Assembly: GCF_019226825.1 (NCBI RefSeq)
Contig: NZ_CP076643.1
Location: 744,001-808,000 of the forward strand
Length of the DNA stretch: 64,000 nt
From: Vibrio ostreae
GTDB lineage: Bacteria; Pseudomonadota; Gammaproteobacteria; Enterobacterales; Vibrionaceae
Direction of reading: 5' to 3'
Of the stretch, positions 31,922 through 39,831 are shown one piece after another. The translations under genes and the position numbers were made by a program. Every line of letters begins with the position of its first letter. The stretch's first letter is position 1. Under the pieces are notes generated by a model that had not been told where the DNA came from, searched no databases, and worked only from the letters and a program-made list of their open reading frames with translations.

Positions 31922-32356
31922 ATGCAAAAACATATGATGTCCGGTTGGGAGCGAGTATTCCATGCCGTCAGTTTCGAACTGCTGGCATTAATGTGCCTGG
32001 TGCCAGTCGGCGCTCTGTTTTCCGGCCAGCAAGCGACGCATCTGGCGTTGGTTGGTCTGGGACTGAGCTTGTTTACCGTGGCATGGAACTTCTTATATAA
32101 TCTGATGTTTGATCGCATCATGCAGGATGTTCGCAGTCTGCGGACTCTACGCCTGAGAGTTGTGCATGCGTTGGGCTTTGAAGGTAGCCTGGTGTTTGTC
32201 ACTGTGCCTGTTTTGGCCTGGGTATTGAGAATTTCTCTGCTTGAGGCGCTGGTGGTTGAAGCGGGCTTTTTACTGTTTTTCTTTGTTTACACCATTGTGT
32301 TTAACTGGCTGTATGACAAGTACCAGCCTTACCAGCGCTGGTTTGTGACCGGATAA
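31922..32356 (+). CDS. PACE-family multidrug efflux transporter (AceI-like)
   Basis: This 144-aa inner-membrane protein has four helices in two tandem BTP/'chlorhexidine efflux' repeats. The first repeat starts 'ERVFHAVSFELLALMCLVPV' and the second 'RVVHALGFEGSLVFVTVPVL'. Each repeat keeps the R-x(2)-HA...FE pattern, including the membrane-embedded glutamate needed for proton coupling in AceI. It should export cationic biocides such as chlorhexidine or polyamines, driven by protons. It is transcribed away from its probable LysR regulator and ends at a strong terminator. Confidence 0.9.
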   Translation: MQKHMMSGWERVFHAVSFELLALMCLVPVGALFSGQQATHLALVGLGLSLFTVAWNFLYNLMFDRIMQDVRSLRTLRLRVVHALGFEGSLVFVTVPVLAWVLRISLLEALVVEAGFLLFFFVYTIVFNWLYDKYQPYQRWFVTG

Positions 32357-32434
32357 CGGATTTATTCGGCCGAAAAGATATGTGACGGAATAACGAATGG
32401 GTTAGCACACAGAGCAACCTGATGCCCTGAACAA

Positions 32435-32460
32435 AAAAGAGCGTCGAAGGACGCTCTTTT
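32435..32460. terminator. Bidirectional terminator
   Basis: AAAAGAGCGTC / GACGCTCTTTT with a GAAG loop lies between the PACE gene and the convergent small minus-strand gene. Confidence 0.85.
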
Positions 32461-32472
32461 GGTGTGTCTGGA

Positions 32473-32706
32473 TTATTCGCTCAGAACGCGCAGTAGGCGA
32501 TCCGCCTGCTCGGCCATTTCAATGCCTTCGTTAGTCAGATAGCCACCATCAGGCAAAGTGCATAAGCCTTTGTCATGCAGTCGCTGTACGGCACTTATCA
32601 GTGAATCGGATGCATCTTGGTGGACTTTAATCCCGGTCGCCGCACTGCCGATATCAAACTGAAGCAGAACGTTCAGTTCGTCGATATGCTGTTGAGAAAA
32701 CTTCAT
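32473..32706 (-). CDS. TIGR02647 family protein
   Basis: This 77-aa protein has no membrane segment. The sequence 'HIDELNVLLQFDIGSAATGI' followed by 'LHDKGLCTLPDGGYLTNEGIEMAEQADRLL' fits the short TIGR02647 family of gamma-proteobacteria. The second half reads like a winged-helix-type helix-turn-strand. Function is unknown. The start ATG 32706 has a purine-rich AAGGACTTAAG upstream. Monocistronic. Confidence 0.75.
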   Translation of the reverse strand: MKFSQQHIDELNVLLQFDIGSAATGIKVHQDASDSLISAVQRLHDKGLCTLPDGGYLTNEGIEMAEQADRLLRVLSE

Positions 32707-33108
32707 CTTAAGTCCTTCTTGCAGGTTGAATAAGTTTTACAATAGGCGGGCATTGCTGTGGATGCAATCTTGCTCTGACAGATTTGTTAGGTCGAACAGC
32801 TCTGTTACTTTTTTGCGCAGTTATTAGTTCCGAAGGGAATAAAAGCAGCTAAAAATTGGCATAGGATTTATAAAGCTAACGGGTGGGGCAGCATACGGTA
32901 AATTATCATTTTAATTGATTAATATCAGTGTAATAAATATGTATTCATGATAATAACTAATACTAGTTATGGTTTATCGCTTTATTCCCAGTAATGACGT
33001 CTCGTACCATAGAATTTATCTATTACCTAATAAATTGCACTTGAATAAATATGGAAATAGAGCGATTATCCGCCACCTCTCTATGTTGTATCAAAATGTA
33101 ACCGTATT
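32707..33108. other. 402-bp intergenic region upstream of focA
   Basis: It holds the promoter of the minus-strand 77-aa gene and the focA control region: an FNR site at 32915-32928, a GATAAT -10 at 32949-32954, and an ATAACTA/TAGTTAT inverted repeat at 32953-32970. No further gene is seen. Confidence 0.55.
32915..32928 (+). promoter_or_regulatory. FNR box of focA
   Basis: TTGATTAATATCAG matches TTGAT-N4-ATCAA at 9 of 10 defined bases. Its centre is about 30 bp upstream of a GATAAT -10 (32949-32954), the class II activator spacing (near -41). This fits anaerobic induction of the formate channel. Confidence 0.7.
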
Positions 33109-33951
33109 ATGGATCTTAATCAATTCGACTCATTACTGCCTCCTCAAATGGCAGAACGCGCCGCAGATGTTGGCGTAAATAAAGCGACCAAACCTGCCTC
33201 TAAATCTTTTCTTCTTGCTATCTCTGCTGGTATTCACATTGGTATTGCTTTCGTATTTTACACTGTAGTCACGACCGGCGCGCAAGATATGCCTTATGGC
33301 GTGACTAAACTGCTGGGTGGCCTGGCATTCAGCCTGGGGCTTATCCTGGTTGTGATTACCGGTGGTGAACTGTTTACCAGTTCAGTTCTGACTTTAGTGG
33401 CCAAAGCGAGCGGAAAAATCAGCTGGCTGCAATTAGTCAAAAACTGGGTAGTGGTATACTTCGGTAACATGGTCGGTTCGATCCTTCTGGTCGGAATCAT
33501 GTTTGCGACCAAGCAGTTTATGGACAATGGCGGTAATTTGGGCCTAAACGCATTAGCGATTTCTCAGCATAAGTTACACCACAGTTTCTTCCAGGCATTT
33601 TCCCTGGGTCTGATGTGTAACATTCTGGTTTGTCTGGCGGTTTGGATGACGTTCAGTGCTCGTTCTCTGACCGACAAAGTCATGGTGATGGTATTACCTG
33701 TGGCGATGTTCGTTGCGTCTGGTTTTGAACACTGTATCGCAAACATGTTCCAGGTTCCGATGGCGATTGCGATCAAGAACTTTGCTCCGGATACGTTCTG
33801 GCAGATGACGGGGGCGGATATTGCCCAATACGCTGACCTGACGTTAAGTAATTTTTTCTACAGCAACCTGTTACCGGTGACTCTGGGTAACATCGTTGGT
33901 GGTGGCGTGTTTGTCGGTATCTGGTACTGGATGGTTTACCTGAAAGACTGA
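33109..33951 (+). CDS. focA: Formate/nitrite channel FocA
   Basis: FocA is the pentameric inner-membrane channel that exports or imports formate during mixed-acid fermentation. The protein is 280 aa with six helices. FNT-family signatures are 'FSLGLILVVITGGELFTSS' and 'VASGFEHCIANMFQVP', the latter containing the gating/central-histidine region. The start ATG 33109 (MDLNQFDSLLPPQMAERAAD) fits the family; the ribosome site is weak. No pflB is next to it here, unlike E. coli. A near-consensus FNR box upstream indicates anaerobic control. Confidence 0.93.
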   Translation: MDLNQFDSLLPPQMAERAADVGVNKATKPASKSFLLAISAGIHIGIAFVFYTVVTTGAQDMPYGVTKLLGGLAFSLGLILVVITGGELFTSSVLTLVAKASGKISWLQLVKNWVVVYFGNMVGSILLVGIMFATKQFMDNGGNLGLNALAISQHKLHHSFFQAFSLGLMCNILVCLAVWMTFSARSLTDKVMVMVLPVAMFVASGFEHCIANMFQVPMAIAIKNFAPDTFWQMTGADIAQYADLTLSNFFYSNLLPVTLGNIVGGGVFVGIWYWMVYLKD

Positions 33952-33983
33952 TGCAGTTGATGCCAGTTCAACTTGATTGCCAT

Positions 33984-34010
33984 AAAAAACGCCACGAAGT
34001 GGCGTTTTTT
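33984..34010 (+). terminator. focA terminator
   Basis: AAAAAACGCCAC / GTGGCGTTTTTT stem with a GAA loop, 33 nt after the focA stop. Confidence 0.9.
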
Positions 34011-34061
34011 ATGGGCGTGAGAAACCCCATCACCTCGAACGGAGGAAATTGCTTATCATGG

Positions 34062-34084
34062 TTATCCACATTTTCTGTGGATAA
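34062..34084. other. Two consensus DnaA boxes in inverted orientation
   Basis: TTATCCACA (34062-34070) and TGTGGATAA (34076-34084) are each a perfect 9-mer DnaA box, facing each other across 5 bp. They lie in the gap after the focA terminator. No origin-like AT-rich unwinding element or dnaA/gidA gene is near, so this is not oriC. It could bind DnaA as a titration or regulatory site, or simply form a hairpin. Confidence 0.5.
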
Positions 34085-34185
34085 GTTGTTTCAAAGTGAG
34101 TGAGTAACCTTAAATTGATGATTTATGGTGCAAAAAGTGCACAATTGTCGTGCGGGGCGCAGACACTTTTTCCTTCATTCTATCC

Positions 34186-34236
34186 CCAAACGACTTGAAG
34201 CCGCAGCGGGGTTCGCGGCAACGCCAAGTCGTTTGG
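34186..34236. repeat. REP-like palindromic element
   Basis: CCAAACGACTTG and CAAGTCGTTTGG are perfect 12-bp outer arms, and GCCGC/GCGGC forms an inner stem, giving a 51-bp structured element in the focA-fetB gap. Its form resembles dispersed intergenic repeats of vibrios. Copy number cannot be judged from one window. Confidence 0.5.
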
Positions 34237-34260
34237 ATAAAACGTGGGAGAATTGAGCAT

Positions 34261-35061
34261 TTAATGCACATTTTCGTCGGTAAACCGGACGTTAACTTTG
34301 CCTTCTTTACTTAAAGCCGCCCGCAGCGAGAGGTGGACCGATAAAGTTAACGAGATATTCATCATCACGAAAATAGCGATCATGATCAGCAGTTGATATT
34401 TGATGGCAATGAGCGGGGATGTGCCACCTAAAATTTGACCTGTCATCATGCCTGGCAGGGTAACCAGACCCGTTGCAGCCATGGATGCCAACAAAGGAGC
34501 ACTGGCCTTACGCAGCGCGTTTTGTACAAAACTGCGTGAGGCATAAAATGGCGAAGCACCCAGCGACAGGGCGGCTTCGTATTCGCTGCGTCTCTCTTTG
34601 TAGGCCGTGAACAAGTTCTGTAACGCGACAATATTACCACTCAGACTGTTACCCAGTAACATCCCTGATAACGGAATCATATATTGGGCACTAAACCAGG
34701 GGCTGGGCTGGATGATGACCAGACATAACACAAAAATCAGCGGAAATAAGCCGGCGACTAATCCTATCATTACCGGGCCGATTAAGATTTTAACCGGTAG
34801 TTTGGCTTTCGATACGATTGAACTGGCACCGACACTTATCATGATCAACAGCCATAATAAGTTGACCCATAAGCTGTTCAGCGAAAACAGATATTCCAGA
34901 TAGATACCCACCAGTAAAAGCTGTATCGCCATTCGGGCGATAGAGATGATAATTTCTTTCCCAATCTGCAACTGATGATAATGGTTGACGGCTAGCGGGA
35001 TCACCAGCAGGCAACTGAACAACCCAAGTTGCCACCAAGTGATATCCAGGACACTGCTCAT
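34261..35061 (-). CDS. fetB: Iron export ABC transporter permease FetB (UPF0014)
   Basis: FetB is the permease of the FetAB exporter that removes excess iron. The 266-aa protein starts at ATG 35061 (MSSVLDITWWQLGLFSCLLV), with GGAG upstream; the longer form to 35109 reads through the ribosome site. Seven or so membrane helices are visible. The UPF0014 core is 'IPLSGMLLGNSLSGNIVALQ' then 'YEAALSLGASPFYASR' and 'LPGMMTGQILGGTSP'. The ATPase partner FetA normally sits beside it but is absent here. The gene may use an ATPase encoded elsewhere, or the locus has lost it. Confidence 0.85.
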   Translation of the reverse strand: MSSVLDITWWQLGLFSCLLVIPLAVNHYHQLQIGKEIIISIARMAIQLLLVGIYLEYLFSLNSLWVNLLWLLIMISVGASSIVSKAKLPVKILIGPVMIGLVAGLFPLIFVLCLVIIQPSPWFSAQYMIPLSGMLLGNSLSGNIVALQNLFTAYKERRSEYEAALSLGASPFYASRSFVQNALRKASAPLLASMAATGLVTLPGMMTGQILGGTSPLIAIKYQLLIMIAIFVMMNISLTLSVHLSLRAALSKEGKVNVRFTDENVH

Positions 35062-35162
35062 GATAACTCCTTCATTTTTTTCTTTATTATAGCGAATATC
35101 CGGAGCCACTCAGAGCGATTTAAAGCAGGATTTTTGAGGCGGAGCGGACTCGCTCCTTGCTG

Positions 35163-35910
35163 TCAGGGGGTAGAATATGATTCGTATTTAGTCATGATGG
35201 CCGCGTATTCTCCGTTGTCCCGAATTGCCTCCATGCCTTTTTCAAAGACATCCAGATACAACCCAGCCTTGGGATTATTCTTACCGACCATGATATGGAC
35301 CGGTGTTCGCGAAAGCTCGGGTTCGAGCGGGATCAGGCTACCAGGTTCGATGTGGTTGGCGTGCATTGTCCATAAAGCAACTCGTCGTTCACCGGCCAGT
35401 AAATCAATCCGGCCGTTTTGCAATTTACGCAGGTTAATGAGGAGCGTCTCAGCCGGCAGCAGGGTTAATTCCGGATGAGTCATCAGGCTTGAGTCATAGG
35501 CATAATTCTGCACTAGGCCTATTCGTTGACCTTTAAAGTCGTTCAGGCTGGTGTAGTGCGCCGGGTAACCACGGCGGGCGAACAGATGAATATCACTAAA
35601 CAGGTAAGGCTTTGAAAAAGCAAGGTTCTGGGTGCGCTGTTCGGAATACCAGGCGGCGAGTACAATTTGATCACGTCCGTACTGCGCTTCTTTTAATGCC
35701 CGGTTCCAGGGTTTTATTGTAAGTTGCAGAGTGTAGCCTTGCGTGGCAAAAGCACGGCTGACCAATTCGACGGCCAGTCCGGGCATTTGCGGATTATCAA
35801 TAACGTAAGGGGGGCCATTCAGCCTGAATGGCATGAATGATGTTGTCGCCACGCGCCGCAAAACAAAACGCTGCTAAACTGAGAAGAGCAAATGAGTAGT
35901 GATGGCGCAC
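35163..35910 (-). pseudogene. Family-3 solute-binding (transporter substrate-binding domain) protein, frameshifted
   Basis: This is a periplasmic amino-acid-type binding protein (SBP_bac_3). The GTG at 35910, with AAGGAAA upstream, starts a signal peptide (MRHHYSFALLSLAAFCFAARG) and runs to '...AIQAEWPP'. At a C6 run (plus-strand G6 at 35809-35814) the frame shifts; the remainder ('YVIDNPQMPGLAVELVSRAF' to the stop at 35163) is in another frame. Removing one C restores a 248-aa protein with the expected 'WPPYV...PGLAVELV' motif. The domain body 'DIHLFARRGYPAHYTSLNDF' is family-typical. Such stand-alone proteins may serve in signalling or uptake; the ligand is unknown. Confidence 0.8.
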
Positions 35911-36105
35911 TGACTTTCCTTGTGAATCGTACACTGGATAAAGTGTAGTGTATGAGGTGTATTTGTGGTGTCGTATAGCGCCAAATTTTATTGGTTAACT
36001 ATGATAAACAGGCATTTGCGTTAGGTTGCGTGATTCTGGTTAGGTACCGATTAACATAATAACAATATACTTAATAGATATTGAGACTGAGTGAGCGAGG
36101 ATGTT

Positions 36106-37845
36106 ATGACTCTGCTAACGCTCGATAATTTGCGCGAAGTCGAGATTTTGCAACCTCGGGATACCGAAGTATCGCGTCATTACAATGAACTGAGTTTTTC
36201 TTACCAGGGGCCGTTAACCCAGGTTATGGCAGAGGTTTTTCCACTGTGCCGGACTCTGCTTGATATCGAGCCGGGCGCCCGGATCTATGGTGATGGTTTT
36301 CAGATGCTGTCGCAGACCGCAGGAACCATAAGCGCTGTCGAAGAAGTCGGCCGATGCCCTGACAACGGGCAACTCTATCATCTTTATGCCGAGCGGTTAC
36401 CAAAGCGCTTTTATAATTATCTGGTGATTGAAAGTGCCAACGGTTATCTGCTGTTTGGCTTTTCATCCTGTCGCCGTTTTGCCGGTTATTTCGAATTAAG
36501 CATGTTGAACGGCCACTATTGTGTAACTGCCTATCTGGACGGCGAAATGAGCCCGCCGCGCTATTGGGCTTTCAACGCACTGGAATCCGTGGTGATGCTG
36601 GAAGCGGAATCACTCGCCGGATTATTTAATGATTATGCACGTTATCTGCGTCTTCATCATGGTTGCCGGCCACATTGTGACGCCAACGCTCCACAAGGCT
36701 GGTGTTCCTGGCCCGCTTATGCCACCGATGCCAGCGAGCCACGTATTATTGCTAATGCAGACAGGATGACCGCCGGGTTAGACAGTCTGGAATGGGTGGT
36801 CATTGATGACGGCTATCAGAAATATATGGGGGACTGGCTTTCTCCCTCCACTCGTTACCCTGGCGGGATCCGGGCATTAACCGAAAAACTGCGCCGGCGC
36901 GGTAAACGGGTTGGTATTTGGCTGGCCCCGTTTATTGCCGAGGCAGACTCCTGTCTGTTCCGCGCTCATCCTGAATGGTTTGTCCGTCATTATGACGGCA
37001 CGCTGCTCAAAGCAGAGGATGTGACCTATGGCGGATGGCGGCGTACCCCCTGGTACATTCTCGACTGTTCCAATCCTTATGTCCGGCAATACCTGACCCG
37101 GGTCGTGCGCACTATGCGTGAAGAGTGGGGCATCGGGTTGTTTAAACTCGATGCCGGTTACTGGGGAGCGCTGAAGGGCAAGCGTTTCCGACCGGGTATT
37201 ACAGGGGTAGAAGCCTACCGGCTCGGATTGAGGGCGATAGCTCAGGGCGCGGGTGACGCCTGGTTACTGGGATGTAACGCACCGATGTGGCCGTCACTGG
37301 GGCTGGTGGATGCGATGCGTATTGCTGATGATGTGGATCGGAATATTGACCGTTTCAGTCAGTTAGCGCGGCAAATTTTTTATCGCAGCTGGCAGCATCG
37401 CGTGCTATGGCAAATTGATCCGGACTGCCTGACGCTGACCTCGTTACCCGGGCAAGAGGTTTCAAAAGCCGCTTACCACTTTCATCGTGATGTTCTGTTG
37501 GCAAGTGGCGGATTATTGCTGTCCGGTGACCGTTTACCTGAAGCTGAGGAGTTCACGCGCCATAGTCTGGAAAAGCTGATCGCACGCCAGAGGATGTGTC
37601 AGCGCAGTGCTGCGATGAGTTGTCTGAGCCTTAACCACGCATTTTTACATCTTACCGAGGTTAGTGACCTGCACTGCCTGTTCAATTATGGCGCTGAAGC
37701 GCGCGATTTTACCCTGGTGGCTGACAGTCCGGTGCATTGGTACGATTTTTGGAGTGGAGAACGTTTGTGCAAGGAAGCACGCAAAGTCCTGCCGATCACG
37801 CTACCAGCAGGAATAGCCAGCCGGGCGATAGTGACCGCTTGCTAG
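36106..37845 (+). CDS. Alpha-galactosidase (GH36-like)
   Basis: This 579-aa glycoside hydrolase probably cleaves terminal alpha-galactosides. It has an N-terminal beta-domain and a (beta/alpha)8 barrel from about residue 200 ('PQGWCSWPAYATDASEP'). The barrel has 'WVVIDDGYQ', 'VGIWLAPFIAEADS', the probable nucleophile D in 'LFKLDAGYWGA' and the probable acid/base region 'MRIADDVDRN'. ATG 36106 is chosen because GAGG lies 5 nt upstream; a GTG at 36091 is possible. There is no signal peptide, so it is likely cytoplasmic. No sugar transporter or regulator is adjacent, which is unusual. It is convergent with the MneA-like gene, 21 nt away. Confidence 0.8.
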   Translation: MTLLTLDNLREVEILQPRDTEVSRHYNELSFSYQGPLTQVMAEVFPLCRTLLDIEPGARIYGDGFQMLSQTAGTISAVEEVGRCPDNGQLYHLYAERLPKRFYNYLVIESANGYLLFGFSSCRRFAGYFELSMLNGHYCVTAYLDGEMSPPRYWAFNALESVVMLEAESLAGLFNDYARYLRLHHGCRPHCDANAPQGWCSWPAYATDASEPRIIANADRMTAGLDSLEWVVIDDGYQKYMGDWLSPSTRYPGGIRALTEKLRRRGKRVGIWLAPFIAEADSCLFRAHPEWFVRHYDGTLLKAEDVTYGGWRRTPWYILDCSNPYVRQYLTRVVRTMREEWGIGLFKLDAGYWGALKGKRFRPGITGVEAYRLGLRAIAQGAGDAWLLGCNAPMWPSLGLVDAMRIADDVDRNIDRFSQLARQIFYRSWQHRVLWQIDPDCLTLTSLPGQEVSKAAYHFHRDVLLASGGLLLSGDRLPEAEEFTRHSLEKLIARQRMCQRSAAMSCLSLNHAFLHLTEVSDLHCLFNYGAEARDFTLVADSPVHWYDFWSGERLCKEARKVLPITLPAGIASRAIVTAC

Positions 37846-37866
37846 ACGATCGCAGCGTCGCTGCCG

Positions 37867-39075
37867 CTAGATTTCAAACAGCCAAAAGTAGCCGTAACCA
37901 ACGACAATGGCCGGGATTGATGTATATATCGTGGCAAACAGAGCGGCTTTGGGGGCCAGTGCGATGGCAGGAAACAGCGCGTCACCATCGTTTGAAATCG
38001 CGTTCGCTAACTGGGTGGAAAGCGGCACACTACCCGCCAGATAAAAGCTGGTGATCAAAATCTGTGGGCCGCAACCGGGCAGCATACCGACAATAATGCC
38101 GACCGCCGGCATCCAGACTTCCCACTGCTGCCAGTCGTTGCTCATCTCCCAGCCAGTGAAATGGCGCATTAATTCGAAGATCAGAAAAGCGATAATTACC
38201 CAGGCACTGACGAAGTTGGTGTCTTGCGCGGCTTTTTGCAGTGGATGAGCCTGCCGGACTTTCTCATTTTCACTCACCGCAGACTGATAGCTGTCTATCT
38301 CACGGGTCAGCGCCCACAATACCATCGCGGTAACGGCCAGGCTGGCACCAAGCCATTCGATACTGTGCGCAGGTAATCCCAGACGGGTATTAACATCAAT
38401 CTGGAACGACTGGGCAAAAGCGACCAGTGAGGCCGGGATGATTGCCCATTGCCAGAATATGCCCTGTAAGTTAATTGCACGGTGATTCAGTGCTGTGTGG
38501 GTGTTTGCTGGTGGCTGCTGCGCGGCTTGCGTGTTTTTCGGGCGCATAAAATCATCGCCGTGCAGCGTGTTCACCACCAGCCCTGTGATACAGCCAGTCA
38601 CAATACCAATCGCGATCACGCCCAGTCCGGTTAACGGACGGCTGGCCAGCAACAGGAAGGCAGCATCGCCCATGGTCGCTGTCAGTACCGCAACCAGAGA
38701 GCCGAAACCGAGTCTACCATTGACAAACTGGGTGGTGACCACAATAGCGCCGCCACAGCCCGGCAGCGCGCCGAGTAAAGAGGCGATGATGACTTGCAGG
38801 TGACGTGAGCGCTGAAAAGCCACCACGAAACGATGAGTGCTGTTAATCCAGCGTGATAAATAATGATAAATGGCCAGAGTGAGAGCCACATAAGTTGAAA
38901 CGGCCCAGAAGGAGTCAGACAACGTGGTTATTGCCAGCTCACGTGTGTTTGGGCTGAGCACTAACATGGTCAGGGCGATGGGCAGCAGCAGTCGTTTGTA
39001 GCCGAGTGGGGCTGCACCGGAGCGTAACGAATCTGTCAACGCAGATGGCCATCGAATCGAAAACATAGTTACCAC
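37867..39075 (-). CDS. mneA: Putative manganese exporter (MneA-like)
   Basis: This 402-aa inner-membrane protein has about ten helices in two homologous halves. Each half bears the same motif: 'LLGALPGCGGAIVVTTQFV' in the first and 'IVGMLPGCGPQILITSFYL' in the second. 'TATMGDAAFLLLASRP' and 'NAISNDGDALFPAIALAP' also repeat. This is the pattern of the putative manganese transporter family to which V. cholerae MneA belongs. A near-consensus Fur box lies about 30 bp upstream, which would tie export to iron status. Substrate is inferred from the family. Confidence 0.7.
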   Translation of the reverse strand: MVTMFSIRWPSALTDSLRSGAAPLGYKRLLLPIALTMLVLSPNTRELAITTLSDSFWAVSTYVALTLAIYHYLSRWINSTHRFVVAFQRSRHLQVIIASLLGALPGCGGAIVVTTQFVNGRLGFGSLVAVLTATMGDAAFLLLASRPLTGLGVIAIGIVTGCITGLVVNTLHGDDFMRPKNTQAAQQPPANTHTALNHRAINLQGIFWQWAIIPASLVAFAQSFQIDVNTRLGLPAHSIEWLGASLAVTAMVLWALTREIDSYQSAVSENEKVRQAHPLQKAAQDTNFVSAWVIIAFLIFELMRHFTGWEMSNDWQQWEVWMPAVGIIVGMLPGCGPQILITSFYLAGSVPLSTQLANAISNDGDALFPAIALAPKAALFATIYTSIPAIVVGYGYFWLFEI

Positions 39076-39106
39076 CGTTGAGAATGCGAATAATTATCAC
39101 TATACG

Positions 39107-39125
39107 ATAATGAGAATGATTATCA
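39107..39125. promoter_or_regulatory. Fur box upstream of the MneA-like gene
   Basis: GATAATGAGAATGATTATC matches the classical 19-bp Fur box GATAATGATAATCATTATC at 17 of 19 positions. It lies 31 bp upstream of the minus-strand MneA-like start and could also affect plus-strand transcription toward the DUF2750 gene. Confidence 0.78.
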
Positions 39126-39306
39126 AGTGAATTATGACGATTTATTGAGTACGATAATTTTTATAAATGCGAATCTCGCGTCGGCTGTCCGCTGGCTCGT
39201 GGCAGGTCAGAAAAAGGACAGGCGCTCAGTGCTGGCGAAGTGGGTCGGCATGGTGAATTGGCGTCAGCGTATCAATCGGGTATCATGCCTGCCTAAGCAA
39301 AGCTTT

Positions 39307-39341
39307 AAGGGTTTACAGCCTGATTCTGTAAGCCCTTTTAT
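39307..39341 (+). terminator. Terminator-like hairpin in the leader of the DUF2750 gene
   Basis: AAGGGTTTACAG pairs with CTGTAAGCCCTT (one G-T pair) over a 7-nt loop, followed by TTTTATT. It ends about 13 nt before the ATG at 39354, between any upstream promoter and the ribosome site. It could be an attenuator, or end an unannotated short RNA. Confidence 0.55.
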
Positions 39342-39353
39342 TGGGAGGCCGAC

Positions 39354-39743
39354 ATGGCGACAACACTGAGTGCGGAACAAATCGCGACCATTAATCAATA
39401 TGATCAGGAGCAGCGTTTTAATTACTGCATTAAAGAGATCGTAGCAAACCAGCAAGTGTGGATTCTGAAAGACGAACACGGTTGTGTGATGCTCAATACC
39501 GAAGAGGACGATTGTGTGCCGGTGTGGCCTAACCGTGAGTTTGCCGAAGCGTGGGCAACGGGGGAGTGGGCCGATTGTGAAGCGGAAGCGATTTCGTTTA
39601 ACAAATGGCGCAGCCGCTGGACTCAGGGGCTAGAGCAGGATGACTTGTCTGTTGTGGTGTTTCCGAACGACAACGAAGAAGGCGTGGTACTGTTCCCGGA
39701 TGAGTTTGATTTCGAACTCAACAAACAAAACGCGCGTCGCTAA
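39354..39743 (+). CDS. DUF2750 domain-containing protein
   Basis: This 129-aa acidic cytoplasmic protein is of DUF2750. The family pattern is clear: 'RFNYCIKEIVANQQVWILKD', 'VPVWPNREFAEAWATGEWADCEAEAI', 'WTQGLEQDDLSVVVFPNDNEEGVVLFPDEF'. Function is unknown. The start ATG 39354 has GGGAGG upstream. A terminator-like hairpin lies in its leader. Monocistronic, with its own terminator. Confidence 0.85.
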   Translation: MATTLSAEQIATINQYDQEQRFNYCIKEIVANQQVWILKDEHGCVMLNTEEDDCVPVWPNREFAEAWATGEWADCEAEAISFNKWRSRWTQGLEQDDLSVVVFPNDNEEGVVLFPDEFDFELNKQNARR

Positions 39744-39761
39744 TCGTGACTCGGCTCGTAA

Positions 39762-39790
39762 AATTAAGGCCTGTTATACAGGCCTTAATT
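39762..39790. terminator. Bidirectional terminator
   Basis: AATTAAGGCCTG / CAGGCCTTAATT with a 5-nt loop lies between the DUF2750 gene and the convergent end of the sap operon. Confidence 0.85.
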
Positions 39791-39831
39791 ATTGTGAGTG
39801 CTTGGTTTTTTCACTAATCACCGCGGCCTAA

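Noticed and set aside
34021..34260. Replication origin around the paired DnaA boxes
   Set aside because: Only two boxes, no AT-rich 13-mers, and no dnaA, gidA or parAB genes nearby.
39127..39369. 80-codon open frame between the Fur box and the DUF2750 gene
   Set aside because: It contains the leader hairpin and ribosome site of the DUF2750 gene, overlaps its start and shows no family-like sequence.
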